Positions 34,423 through 45,699 of a DNA stretch of 64,000 bases are shown one piece after another. The stretch spans positions 62,001 through 126,000 of the forward strand of contig CAJNDS010002526.1 in NCBI GenBank assembly GCA_905221605.1, read 5' to 3'. Made by a program: the position numbers and the translations under genes. The notes below the pieces were generated by a model that ran no database searches, was not told the origin of the DNA, and worked only from the letters and a program-made list of their open reading frames with translations. Every line of letters begins with the position of its first letter. The first letter of the stretch is position 1. The stretch is from Symbiodinium natans. Taxonomy: Eukaryota > Sar > Dinophyceae > Suessiales > Symbiodiniaceae.

Positions 34423-34818
34423 TTGAGCGTTGCTTCCAACTTTTGTCCGGTGTGCCGCTGGATCCAACTTTGCTATAGTCGTAGGAAGTGTGGGAATTAC
34501 AGCATAGACCATCCCGCTATGATTTGGCGTCGTCTCAAGTATGAGAACACCTTCCTGGTGGTCAAGGACGAGATTGATTTGCACAGGGGCCGAGGTCGGA
34601 GTCATTCACCGAGGCGGCAGGACATGGACGATGATTATGCTCGACGTCATGAGTCAACCTTGCGCTATGTGAGCTTTCTGGAAGACTTCATATCTACTCC
34701 GGGGGTCTCCGCGTGGCCGTCGGCACCAGAGAGTAGACCAGAGAGCAGATGCAGACCGCAGCTTCTCGTGGCAGGCCATGTCCCTAGACCACACCCCTGT
34801 CCGGGTGACCGTGATTAA
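34423..34818 (+). CDS. Possible exon with RS-like patch
   Basis: Open frame of 131 codons; the protein-like part is about 34510-34760 (RRLKYENTFLVVKDEIDLH, then GRGRSHSPRRQDMDDDYARR). The SHSPRR patch recalls SR-type splicing factors. No start or donor is fixed. It may be linked to the RRM-like exon at 33993-34082. Confidence 0.3.
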   Translation: MSVASNFCPVCRWIQLCYSRRKCGNYSIDHPAMIWRRLKYENTFLVVKDEIDLHRGRGRSHSPRRQDMDDDYARRHESTLRYVSFLEDFISTPGVSAWPSAPESRPESRCRPQLLVAGHVPRPHPCPGDRD

Positions 34819-34892
34819 CCGGGCTTCCCGAAGCAGTTGGTGCAGTTTTCAAAGGACAGTTTGTTTCATCCTTTCCGTGACGTTTCGTTTAG

Positions 34893-35176
34893 GCAAGGGT
34901 GCTGGGCCGGAAGTGTCGAAGCTGGACCGCCGACAGCGACAACTGCTTCACACACTGGCAGAGGCCAGGATTTGGAGACGTCGTTCTCGATTTTTGGTCC
35001 CATGCAGGCTACGAGTAGGATAGTTCGCAGTTTGCATTCGAAGTACGTCGAAGGCAGACCTGCTTAGCTATGTGCTCCAGCATCTACGTGAGCGTTCTGT
35101 GCGAATGTCCTGGACTCAGTCAGCAAGAGCGGTCGCGATTGTGCGCAGTCTGGGACTGTGCCCAAGCCGATTCTGA
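34893..35176 (+). CDS. Unknown protein, two phase-matched terminal exons
   Basis: Exon 34893-34963 and exon 35054-35176 join phase 0 to phase 0 across a 90-base GC-AG intron, with AGGC present at both junctions. The joined product reads SKLDRRQRQLLHTLAE, then ADLLSYVLQHLRERSVRMSW, then TQSARAVAIVRSLGLCPSRF and a TGA stop. It is a helical, basic C-terminus. Family not recognised; it may continue the gene represented at 33993-34818. A second open frame starting at 35158 overlaps the stop and cannot be excluded as an alternative reading. Confidence 0.45.
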
Positions 35177-35688
35177 GGAACTTCCCCTTGGAAGCAACGG
35201 CCATTGTGCGACTTCTCGAGGCCGGGGCCCAAAACAGTGACGCTCACACGGGCACTACGGATCACGTTCGCCTCGCGAAGGAGCGGCTTGCTGCTCTTCC
35301 TGTTCTGCCCAAGATAGCAGGCGCACAACCGAGTCTGGTCTTCAACATGACAGCAATCGACACGATCAATATTACTAATCACTGTATATTATGTCTTCAT
35401 GCTTATCTGTATCCATTTGGCGGCACGCTTGCGCAACATGGACATGACATAAGTGACAGTTAAGTGACATAAGCATGCATATCAAGGCTTTAGATATGAC
35501 CACATATGGTCAGGTGCTCTGCGGTCCCTCCCCGCCGATCTCCCCCCAGCCCCAACAGCCAGCCCCAACCCCAGCCCCTAATCATATTGGTGCTAATGCC
35601 TGAAAGGCCCTGGAATCTCCTCATGATGGACACCTTAAGAACCCAACATGGAAAGCGTACCATTCGTCTCTCTCAGTCTTGTTCCACA

Positions 35689-35763
35689 GCCTTGTTGACC
35701 CATCACACCTCACAGCCCTGCTCACCCGTCACACCTCTCAGCCCTGTTCAGCCACCACACCTT
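35689..35763. repeat. 26-bp tandem repeat, three copies
   Basis: Three diverged copies of a unit carrying CAGCCCTG and CACCxxTCACACCT. A single related copy occurs near 35928-35943. Confidence 0.85.
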
Positions 35764-35799
35764 GAGACCCAACTCACTCATGCACCTATATCAAGAGCC

Positions 35800-38700
35800 C
35801 GTACGTGACAGGAACTTGACAAGGAATCACCCTCTGGACGACCCTAAGACCCTAAGTCTCTTATCTTGGTCTAAGCGTTCACACCCGTGGATGCATCACC
35901 CTAACTGGACTGAAAGTTACCGTCACCTCACAGCCTTGTTCAAGCGAAAGGAACGAGTGAGGCTTTTTCTCTCGCACATTTTTCATATTAATTTAAAACA
36001 TTTTAGGGTTTCATCTGAGCCTGAAAGAGCTGCCTGAGGAATGTGGAGATGCTCCGCAAATCGTTTGAAAAGATGAGTTTCATGCGACTGCTGGATTTCG
36101 TGCCGTCCCAGTGCAAGGCGCCGTAGTGTTGGCTTGAGTCATGCATTTCCACACATGCCTCTTCACATCCGAGATAAGTCTGTGTCTCACTACATTACCC
36201 GTGCTGAATTTGATAACGTTGCAAGGATCCCGAAGTCAGCGCAGCGGTTGCAGCTCTTCGTCCACATGCGGCGTTGACAGATTTTTGAGCAGCGTCAATC
36301 GAGTGCTCATGCTGTTTCTCATTTCGGTGAAAATGCCGTTTGAAGCGTGGCATGTGAACACCGAATATTATCGTTGATGCAGATGCATCTTTGGCACAGG
36401 AAGCCGTATAGATGATACGTCGAACGCTTGACTTATCAAGTTCCAAGGTCGTGAGGCCTTGCATGGATGTTTCGGATGTTTCTGGAGCTTTGTAGAGAAC
36501 CCAGTGCCGACCAGCTTTGCGAGTGCGATCTGGTTTGTCCCACGGACCGGTGCTGGAGACCTTGCAGGCTCTACTGTTGCAGAACTAATGTTTCGTCATG
36601 CCGCGAGCAAAAGCTGTTCTTCATGCAGGAGCACCGTTGTTCTCAGATCGAGCAGCTGCTAACTTGTTAACTGAATGTTTTGAAATGCTGAGGCTGCAGC
36701 TCTCTTCAACAACATGTGCATGGACAGATTGTATCCGCAGGACAGAAAGTGAAAGTGCTGTGGCTTGTACGTGTCGTTTCCAAGCATGTTTGTTTCAAGA
36801 GTGCTTCAAGATGTGACAAGATGTACCAGCAGCCTTCTGAACATATCTGAGCCTTTTTAAGAGTCGAAAGCTCTGAGTCGCTGCTTCACTGCTTGCCGCT
36901 GGTAGCTTTAGCGTTTGTCGAGGCATGGTGGCCATCTCCTTCTTCTGACGAGAAAGGCAGTGGCAAAGTCGCTGTCAGCATTCCAGGAGTGGTTCCGTGG
37001 ACCCAACGTGGACCCAATGTGGACCCTTGTGGAGGCTCGAAGTTTGCTCCAGTGAGCTTCATCGTCCACGCTCCCCAGCAATGGTTGCAGACTTACTGTT
37101 TCAAAATTAAGTTCCAGGGCGTTTCAATGCGTTTCACACTGTTTTTAGCGTTCGACATGTGGGCAGCCGGGTCACGCCATGAACATAGGTGCGGGAATCA
37201 TGCTAGGAGGGCGAAGATAGTGACGCATTGAATCGGCAAAGTCCTTTTCTCTCAAGTGTAGTTTGCCTGGCATGTATCCAGACGTGGGGTCTGGGATCAC
37301 GGGTCGACCCTTGACCGCTATGCTGCTTAGTCTTGGTGGCCGGCCTGTTGCAATTCGCTATTGCCAGATCTTTGTTCAGTGTTCAGATTTCTTTTGTGTG
37401 TTGCGCTGCTCACGTGGCTTGCCAATTTTACTCTAGCCGTCGGCTTTGTGAAACACCTGCCCAGGTTGCCAACATACCTGATGAAGCTACAGGGTGCTGG
37501 TCTTCGTGGTCCCAGTCCAGTTTCTTATGCTCATACTTGCTTCAGCCTGGCTCCCAGTGCATCGTAGTGCTGCATTGCGGACATGTGTGGACCTTTTGTC
37601 GTCGTACGTACTGCAAAGAGAAGCACACACGCTTTGCCCATCTTTGCCAACTTCTGTGAGGCTCACTGGCAGCCTTTGCTTACATGCTGCAGCCTGCATG
37701 CAATAAGCCTTCGGACCGAAAGGGTGTACACAGGAGTTTCTGTGCGCACAGGCGGCGGTTTAAAAAGCTTATGTGTGTGATTTCTGAAATACAGTTCGGA
37801 GCTGCTAGGTGTGCAATGAATCGAGGTATCTGAGCTTTCCGTGCAAAACCAACGTGGGGCTAGCAACCCAATCACCACATGCAAATTGGCATAGAGCGGT
37901 TCGCCACAAGTCTCAAGTCTAGTTCGACAGTTTGTTGTTGCACAGCAAAGCTGCATCGGGGGGCAGAGCGGGATGTCACGGCAATTCGACTGCCCAGGTC
38001 TGTAGCATTGCTGAATGACCTGTTGGGCTGGACTCCCGCATCGCTCCTTGGATGATGTTTTGAGTGAAAGCTTTGAATGGGGAATAGTGCTCTCATAGCG
38101 TGTTCCTTGTGAGTACTCTGAGTATGCTACTGCTGACGAGAAGTCTTCCGGGGTAGTGAAAGTCCCATGCTTCAAGGAGTTGTTGGGAAGCGGTTCCTAC
38201 ATCGACAAATTTAGTAGGACCAGTAGTGGGTGTGGAAAGGTATGGGTGGCCGGGTAGGGTAAGCACACTGTGGGAATGTTGCAGCTATTGTGGCTACAGC
38301 TTGCCACTTGGGTGGGGGGGGGGGCGGTGCGTGCACGCGACTTGAGAAAAAGATAGAAAGAGAATCAGAGAGAGCCACCCCAGAAAGGAAAAGTCACTGC
38401 ATGAAGCTTTCTCTCGATATGGATCCGCTCCAAAGGAGAGCCCGCGGGCCTGATCTCCTAGCTTCCAAGCTAGAAGGTTAGGCCCCGAAGAGACCCCCAA
38501 AGGCCCAGAAGTGGCCTCTCCTTGTCATGATTACCATGCGTTTCTTATTGTGGTTCCTGGATTCCTTGTCGCGGTTCCCCCTTTTTTCCTTATGGTGGTT
38601 ACACACCTGCCTCGTAGGTTAGCTATTAAACTGCGATCAACCAGCCAAAATTGGAGTCCGTCCAGAAAGTAACAGAAAGACTCCCGTGTGGCAGTGGCAG

Positions 38701-40530
38701 AGCTGCTTGACATTTGCCTGCAACGTAGGCTGCGTGAAGTACGGTGTGCATGAGCAATAAGCCCCCGCTGGCAAACTTTCTCGGGCTCGCTCGCCCGTTT
38801 GTTAGGGCTCGTTGGTTTGCACCAGATTATTCGAAAGGAAGTAACCGGACCGACAAAAGAAGCACAGGAAAAAGCAGTGGAAACGATGGTGGAAGGTTTC
38901 ACAGGTGAAGAAACAAGTCTTGATCCCAAATAGAGGCCAAGACATGAAGAGAAATTTGGTGCGACAAGTATTTTCGTCACATGGATGGCTGGCCCGACTC
39001 AGCAAAAAGAGGCCGGTATGAACTAGATCGAACACGCCGCTGATCCGCGCCATCTCAATCTCTGAGCAGTTGGACACCGACTCTTGCAAAGGCCGGCCGT
39101 AGCAGCAAGCTCACAGTTTCCTAGTCAGCCGACAGGAAGCACAGAGATAAGAGAGATCGGAAGCAACCAGAAGTCGGGATGGAAAGCCACAGGCTCTTTT
39201 CAAAGTAAGTCTCGGCGAAGGCGCGACCAGCGAGGATGCCAGAGTCTTCGATTCCGACAAGCATGGCCCGCAAAAGTTCTCAAGGGAAGGATAGTTAGGA
39301 CCAACAGCCGAGTATAGGGTACAGGCGACTCAGCTCACGGCCCTCACCTTCGACTTGTGATCGGCTTGAGAGACGGCATCCCGTATGCCGAGCGAGTGCG
39401 AAGCGGTCCTTACCGGTACTTTTGTTGCTACAGACATGAGGGGCATGGTGCGACCGTGGTGCGCGAGCTGCTGGGATTGGTCTCCGGCCCCCCCGGGGAA
39501 GTTCAGAAAGACTTTCAGTGCCTTATTACATTGCGAAAAAATGTTTCTTTAGAGCGATTGCCGGAGACTTCGTGTGGAGTGCCACAAGCGGAGGAAGGAA
39601 TCAGCCTGTTCAGCCGCGGGTATAAATTTTTTGAATAGATCCTGTTTCATGATGCAGTTTTGAGATGTTTTGAGCATAGTCGGAAGACCGTTTTTGCATT
39701 GCAACGTGTGAGCTATTGAGAAGACTTGCACGGAGCATCCTGGCCGGATCTATGCTACATAACCTTGCCCGCCGCCCCACATTTGCAACGCTTGCGATTC
39801 CACGGCTTCGTTTCCCTGCGATTCTTTGAGGTTGATCGGACCCGCAGCTGCCTCCGTGTCAATCTTCAGTGATTGGCGAGGTGGGATGGCTGTCCGATGT
39901 TCACCTGCTCGAACTTTGCATCGCTATTCCCAGGGAATGATGGTGAGGGGGGCAGGGAGCTAAAAGCTCAAAAACTATTGCCAGGGGTCACCCGGGGTGC
40001 ATTTTCGGCATTTCCGTTGTAGAATCCTTGCCTTGGCCGCACTGGCCTCTAGGGTGCACGGTGCACTTGCGTTGCAATGTGTAGATGCTCACCTGTCCGC
40101 AGGAACCAGTTCGCAGCCTTGGCCATGCCTGGTTGGCTGCGTCATAGGAGCCGCCTCTGGGACTTTTCTCCTGGAGGCTGGAATCGGGAACTGACCGGCC
40201 CAAGGGGTAGATGCCAGTGGCCTGGCTGCTGTTTGTCACGTTTGTTCAGCTCGTCTGCAGGTTGGGTCTTTGCATGGGCACCAGTACCTCGGCGTTTGAA
40301 TCTGTGAGCATGCATGGATGGTGTTTTTGGATGTTTTTGGTCTTTCCCCGCAGACTCGTACCGTTCCCGTGAACGGTAGTACTTTGTTTTTTAGAGCGGT
40401 CGCTTACGTGAATGGAAGAGCGGCCAGCAGGTTTCAAGACGTGTGTGCTTGTGTGTGTGTGTGTGTGAGTGATTTCTGCATGCCCTGAAGCTTGTGGGGG
40501 TTATAGGCACGACAATGCATCATAATTCTC
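35800..40530. other. No firm gene; a few isolated exon-like frames
   Basis: Weakly protein-like plus-strand pieces: 36043-36126 (VEMLRKSFEKMSFMRLLDFV), 38820-38930 (RKEVTGPTKEAQEKAVETMV), 39357-39638 (ERVRSGPYRYFCCYRHEGHG) and 39997-40194 (a hydrophobic, Ala-rich start). None shows a known motif or can be chained with matching phases. A poly-G run lies at 38311-38324. Confidence 0.4.
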
Positions 40531-40539
40531 ATGCATTTT

Positions 40540-40840
40540 CAGGAAGTTGATACCGGCTGCGATGGCGGTCGCCTGCACGGCAGCACTGCAAGAGCTCACC
40601 TGTGCCAAGTTCCCGGCAGGTGGGGTGTTTCATGTGCTTGGAAGCAAGCAGGCTTTCTGTGTAAAGTGCGGTGTTGGGTTGAAGCAAACAGAAGTGTCTG
40701 GCAAATGATATCACATGATTCATATATGATGCATGATCCTATGATTCTGTGACAGCTTGCAGGAGGCTGCATCGCCTTGAGTGCCATAGTGTCGAGCTCA
40801 GCCGACAAGCTCCAGCCCCCAAACAGATGTTGTCAAGGTA
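40540..40840 (+). CDS. Unknown protein, candidate exons
   Basis: After a TTTTCAG site at about 40535-40541 a frame reads IPAAMAVACTAALQELTCAK, then FCVKCGVGLKQTEV, to a TGA near 40706. After a second acceptor at 40750-40756 another frame reads GCIALSAIVSSSADKLQPP and ends at a GTAAGC donor near 40839. Cys-x-x-Cys (VKCG preceded by FCV) could bind metal, but a single pair is weak evidence. Joining the two pieces is not proven. Confidence 0.3.
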
Positions 40841-41549
40841 AGCACGTTCCGCCACATGCCACCAGCAGATTCTACACTCATACGGGCAGCTTGCAGCACC
40901 GGTTTGCGCAACAACTGATGCCATGACATGTTGAAATTCGGAGCCGCTCAGATGCTGCAGCGCAACAGACCGCATGTGTTGTTTGTGTTTGGGTCGTCTA
41001 GGTTCTTGACGTCAAACTCCAATGTTTTCGGCAATGTGGTAGAGGTGTCTAGGGTGGGAGGAGTGTTTCGTGCGCCGCATGAATTTTATTTGCGAGGACA
41101 TCCAATAGTGCGGTTCAGATCTGAGGTGATGCCAGAGGTTGGTAAACTTGGATGGAGCTTTTTTCTTCAGCCTGGAGTGCTCAGTGCCATGCTTACCGGC
41201 TGGCTGATCTGAGTCAGAGACTTCGACATCAGTACTCAGTGGAATCAAGCTAGGCACATGCCTCCTCGTGATCTATGGAACCGTGCTGAACAACCTGCAG
41301 GAAACGAGGTGATGTCGGTGATGATCGTTTCTGCTTGTGGTCCAACCCACGTTGTCAAGACTTGCGATTGCAGGCAATATCCTTTGCATTGGCCCTGGCA
41401 GCGTGCTGAGCCAAACCGGTTGCTCCAAGAGCGAGGAGCGTGTAGGGCTGAAAATGGCAGCAACTCAGATTGTGTCTAGGGATGAGCCAAGACGCAGCCT
41501 GCCAGATTCAAACTCATGATCGTGCTAGTGCATAACAGTCCACTTCAGG

Positions 41550-41790
41550 CACTGGCCATGATTCAAGCACTCTCGATTCAAGCAAGCACAAGCAGTTCAA
41601 GCACTGGCGATTCGCACTGGCGATTGAAGCACTGTGGCCGTTCAAGAACTGGCGATTCACGCATGAATCATGAATCCTATCCTGATACTAAAGCACTCGC
41701 GAGTGAAGCGCGGGTGATTCAAACGCACGCGGTTCAAGCACAAATCCGGGTTCAACCACTGGCTGCTCAAGCACTGGCTTTGCCCCCGCA
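41550..41790. repeat. Degenerate minisatellite with TTCAAGCACTGGCGA core
   Basis: About ten loose copies of a core such as GATTCAAGCACTGGC, with variable spacing of 15-30 bases. A related GCGCGAATC motif recurs at 41840-41960. Confidence 0.75.
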
Positions 41791-42629
41791 CCACCCCCGC
41801 TAATCTGTCGACTAAGGGTGCGTGTCAGTGCGTGAATTGCGCTTGCGCGAATCCGTCGTCCAGTGCGCGAACCCACCTGTGCGCGAATCTGCCGGAATCC
41901 GCTGGGCGGAGTGTGGTGCGCATTTCAGTGTGCGATCCGGTCTTTGCGGTGCGGGAATCGGTCCTTCCATTGCGCCGATCGGTTTCTTGTCGTAGGGACG
42001 CTTCGATGCTACCAGATGTCGAAGTCAATGTCGACGTCAAACTGTGTATTTGTCTTCCCGCTTTTGGAGGGCTCTCTCTCTCTCTCTCACTCATCTTCCG
42101 CTCCTTGTCTGGGCTTAGCATCTGTTATAAGTTATAGAGCTTTCACGACCACGTGGAATGCTGCTCGGTGTTTCTGTTTCGTTTGTTGCCATTGCCAGGA
42201 CATTCCGAAAGGGATTTGTGCAGGCACAGGCTGGAGACAGAAAGCAGATCTCCCAGTGCGGCCACCAAAACCAATGTGGGCAGACTGATTGTGGCTTGCT
42301 TCCAACGAAGGTTTTGCGAACGGCACCCGCTGATTTGTTTCAAGGCAGTGTTCTGTTAGCCTGATCTGAGGTCTTGTCGCAGTGACCCGACAAAACCAGA
42401 TGGCTGCAGCATGTTCACCCGTCGTTCTGTGTTCCATGAGCATCTTTGATGAGGAGCGGGTAGTTTTTGGTTTTTAAAAACCTCAGGATCGTTTTCCTCA
42501 TCTTCCTCCTTTTTGCGGAGCTTGATGTGCATTCTCTGGATGGGAAGACAAAGTTCGACCATGTCGTGCCTGCCTTGACAAGTGAGGTGAACATAGGTGA
42601 ACGCAGAAATATGAAGTCATATAGGAGCC

Positions 42630-44182
42630 TTGTGGCGTTCCAAGGCGGGGATGTCCTTGCTCACCTTGGTTGGGCTTGGCTTCATGAGGGCCTTCGTGAA
42701 AGCGCTTCCTGCCTTGATGACCTATCACATCTTATCACATGTCGTTGCAGTGAGCTCTTATCGCGGCCTTGGCGGCCTTGGCGCTTGCAGCCGAGGTACG
42801 GTTTGGGAGCGGTGGGCTTCTGCATGATGATCACATGCCTGGCCATACAGTGGTCGATGATGCTCGAAAGTATACTCAAGCAGACAGTATCGACCATCAG
42901 CTTCGATTCTCTGACGTGTCTCGGCATGTGCAATGCTCTTTCGTTCTCGCGCTCCTGTTGCGGCTTTAACCCAGTTCTCGCATGATCTCTCCAGACCTCA
43001 CAGGTCGGGATATCTTGCAGCTGCAACTGCACTGGTTTCTTTCGGAGCTTTGGTTGGCAAGGCCTGGAGAAGGCATTCAGACTTGTCAGACTTTTCAGAT
43101 GTTTCGCCATTTTTTCACCACCACGCACGTCCAAGCTGATCTGACAGCATCTCAATGCATCTCAATGCATTTCATTTCTTCGCCATCGTTTTCTTGAACG
43201 AAACTGTGCCAAGTGTTTGCTGCAAGGCTTTCTGAAAATCATAACTCCAGCAAGCCGTTCACTCGCTCTGGCGAAACACATCGATTTGACCCCTTCCTCA
43301 GTGCATCTATACAGGCTGCGCAGTTGTAGTTGTTTATGTTGTCTCGATCGTTCCGATTTCTCTGGGGCAGGTGAGTCTTCATCAAATTCTTCTTGTTCTG
43401 CTCATAGAGTGACTTGCTTGAATCGGGCATAGGCATAAGTCGAGCATTCCTGCAGAAGATGCGTTCTCCTTGGTAGCAAAGGTTGCCGTGCTATTGCTGG
43501 AGCAGATGCGTGGGATTCTCATTGAGCACTCGCGTACTACATGTTCCTCAGCAAGCATCCCGACAAGTCCTGCTCTTTTCTTGCTTTTCCACTTTCAGAC
43601 AAAGCCGCTAAGGGTCGCAGTGCAGGGATCAAGGGCCTTGAGATTCATCTCTTCGGAGCCTTGTTTGGCTACGCGGCTGCACGCATCCTTGGCCCCGTGG
43701 AGATGGACTGGCTGAACCAGAGCAGCTACATTCTGGACACCGCTTTATGCATTTTACGCTGCTCTGAAGCCACTTGCCTTGCTGTGCTTCGCTGTCGAAG
43801 TAGAAGCACTGCCTGCGCGTGGTTTACTCCCATGGCGCTGGCCACAGGACCTCCTCTCTCTTTTGGGGACTTTGTGCTTCTGGATCTGCTTTCCGAGCAT
43901 CGAATTTGGTTTCCAGAATCAGCACGCGCGAATCTGCATCATCCTGGCCTTGCCTCCCGGATGCAGACAGTCTCAGATGTTGGTGAGACACGGGGTCGGC
44001 TGCCAGTCATGGCGCCACTTCCACGGTTCAATCTGATCTTCAGCAGTAGGCTGGGCTCTACAGTGTCAGCCTTCGTCACAGACTCCTTCTGCAACTTGGG
44101 CAAGCTGAATGTTGCAAGCATCCGTACTGCCGTTCTTGCTGGAGGCCGGTTCAGCTTGTCCGGGCGAAGACCTGCTCAGTAA
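42630..44182 (+). CDS. Unknown, possibly membrane protein; candidate exons with ambiguous frame
   Basis: Exon-like hydrophobic frames on the plus strand: about 42640-42735 (LTLVGLGFMRAFVKALPALM), 43005-43075 (GYLAAATALVSFGALVGKAW) and 43541-43750 (GIKGLEIHLFGALFGYAAA, then DWLNQSSYILDTAL). From 43750 two frames remain open. One continues ALCILRCSEATCLAVL and runs to a stop at 44182; the other reads LYAFYAALKPLALLCFAVEV up to about 43980. The second looks more like a continuous membrane segment and would need a frame shift or splice near 43745. No family recognised and the start is not found. Confidence 0.3.
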
Positions 44183-44199
44183 GATTTGACGTGCAAGGA

Positions 44200-45140
44200 T
44201 AAGCGAGGTTTGCGGTGGCCTGATAGAAGTGCGCGAATCCGGTGAGGCGAAACTCGTACCCTGATTGTGACAGATTTGTAAAATGCTTTGTGTACGCCCC
44301 TTCAAGCTTGTGGTCTGTTGCACTCCCGACTTCCTCCTCATGGCTTGTTGCCTTCCGTATAGTTGTGACAAAAGACAATCAAACAAGCCGAGATAGTCGA
44401 TGCTGAAAATTCAGCCAAAAAAAGTCAGTAAAGAGGGACGGGATAGTCAGAGACAGCAAGGCCGAATTCAGAAAGCAGTCTCGGCCAGGTCAACAACGAC
44501 ACGGTCACATTCAAAAAACAGAACTGCCAGAAATCACAGCAAAGAGGGTTACATTCAGCAAGCATCACAACCCAATTATTCAAGAATAACAAAGTGCGAC
44601 GTACGGGTACGTTTGGAGGCTTCAGGAAACTGTTATTTGAACGCTACGCGACCCGCCTCGGCCTGACCCCATGCAGCTCTCGGAGAGGGGGCCGACATTG
44701 GGGGGGGGGAGGCGGGGCCTGCACCGTCTACTCCCGCACACGTCTGCCCCTACCAAAAAAGTACCCATGGCCCCCTGGGGCAAAAGGCCAGACAAAGGGC
44801 CGCCAGATGGGTTTGAGGGGATTGTACCCTCAACTCTGACTGCCATGCTCCGACGTAGAAGTACAGGCCTGCCGGACCAAAAGCTTCTCGGGCTGGGTTG
44901 GAGGACAAAAGCCAAAACTGGGCGGGGTGGGGGGTGGCCATGGTCCTGGCAAACTGTCCGCTTTCAGATCCCGGTCACTTACGGGGGGGTTCCAGGCAAA
45001 AAAAGGGACGTGTGGCTTCGGGCTTGGAGACGGGGTGCCTCCTCGGCGGATTCTGGACAGCTGTGGGGTTTCAGTGCTTCTGGTGCTTACAAATTGCTTA
45101 CAAGTTAAGATTCTCGGAGCCTGAATTAGAGCTTTTTGGG
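44200..45140. other. No supportable gene
   Basis: Frames across 44600-45140 are Gly/Arg/Pro-rich and open on both strands because of a G-rich composition, including a poly-G run at 44699-44709. I see no motif. Confidence 0.5.
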
Positions 45141-45149
45141 CTTTAAGTC

Positions 45150-45515
45150 TACTACAGGGCGTTTTCTTTTGGGCTTCAAGGCTTCAGGGTTTTGGGGCTT
45201 TTAGGGTTCAGGGCTTTGAGGGGCTTTGGGGTTTAGGGTGTGCGGCTTTTAGGGTTTATAGCTCGTAGGGTTTAGGGCTTTTAGGGTTAGGGGCCTTTTA
45301 GGGTTTGGGGCTTTTAGTGTTTGGGACTGGTAGGCATACTGAAGGGCTGTTGCGGTTCAAGGCTTTTAGATCTTGTAAGGCTTTTAGGGCTGCCCGGGTT
45401 TAGGGCTTTTAGGGGGTTTAGGGCGTTTAGGGTTTAAGGCTTTTAGGGTTTAGGTCTTCTAGACTTTAGGTCTTTTTGCGGGGTTAGGGCTTCGTGGGTT
45501 CGGGGCTTTTAAGGC
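45150..45515. repeat. Degenerate telomere-like (TTTAGGG) array
   Basis: Many decayed units such as GGCTTTTAGGGTTTAGGGCT, in the G-rich-strand orientation and about 365 bases long. Confidence 0.9.
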
Positions 45516-45522
45516 TTCTGTT

Positions 45523-45682
45523 TTGCTGAACAAGGCCTTTCCTTTTTGTGACTGTTCCAATCGTCCCTGGTCTTCTGCGTCTTGGCATAGTGTGTTTTCC
45601 AGTTTGCTGAACCAAGCCCTTCCTTTTCGTGACTTTTCCAGTGGTGGCTGGTCTTCGGACTCGGGCATGCTGTGGTTCCGGT
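45523..45682. repeat. 80-bp direct repeat, two copies
   Basis: Two adjacent copies of about 80 bases that each start TTTGCTGAACxAxGCC and contain CTTTCCTTTTxGTGACT and a TGGTCTTC box. Fragments continue to about 45760. The minus-strand reading gives a repeated peptide of about 26 residues (EDQxxLExSxKGxAxFSKxE); I regard this as by-chance reading through a repeat. Confidence 0.8.
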
Positions 45683-45699
45683 TTCCTCACTCGTGCCTG

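Noticed and set aside
38531-38980. 149-codon minus-strand frame, considered as a retrotransposon integrase piece
   Set aside because: I found no integrase or reverse transcriptase motif. The opposite strand reads at least as well.
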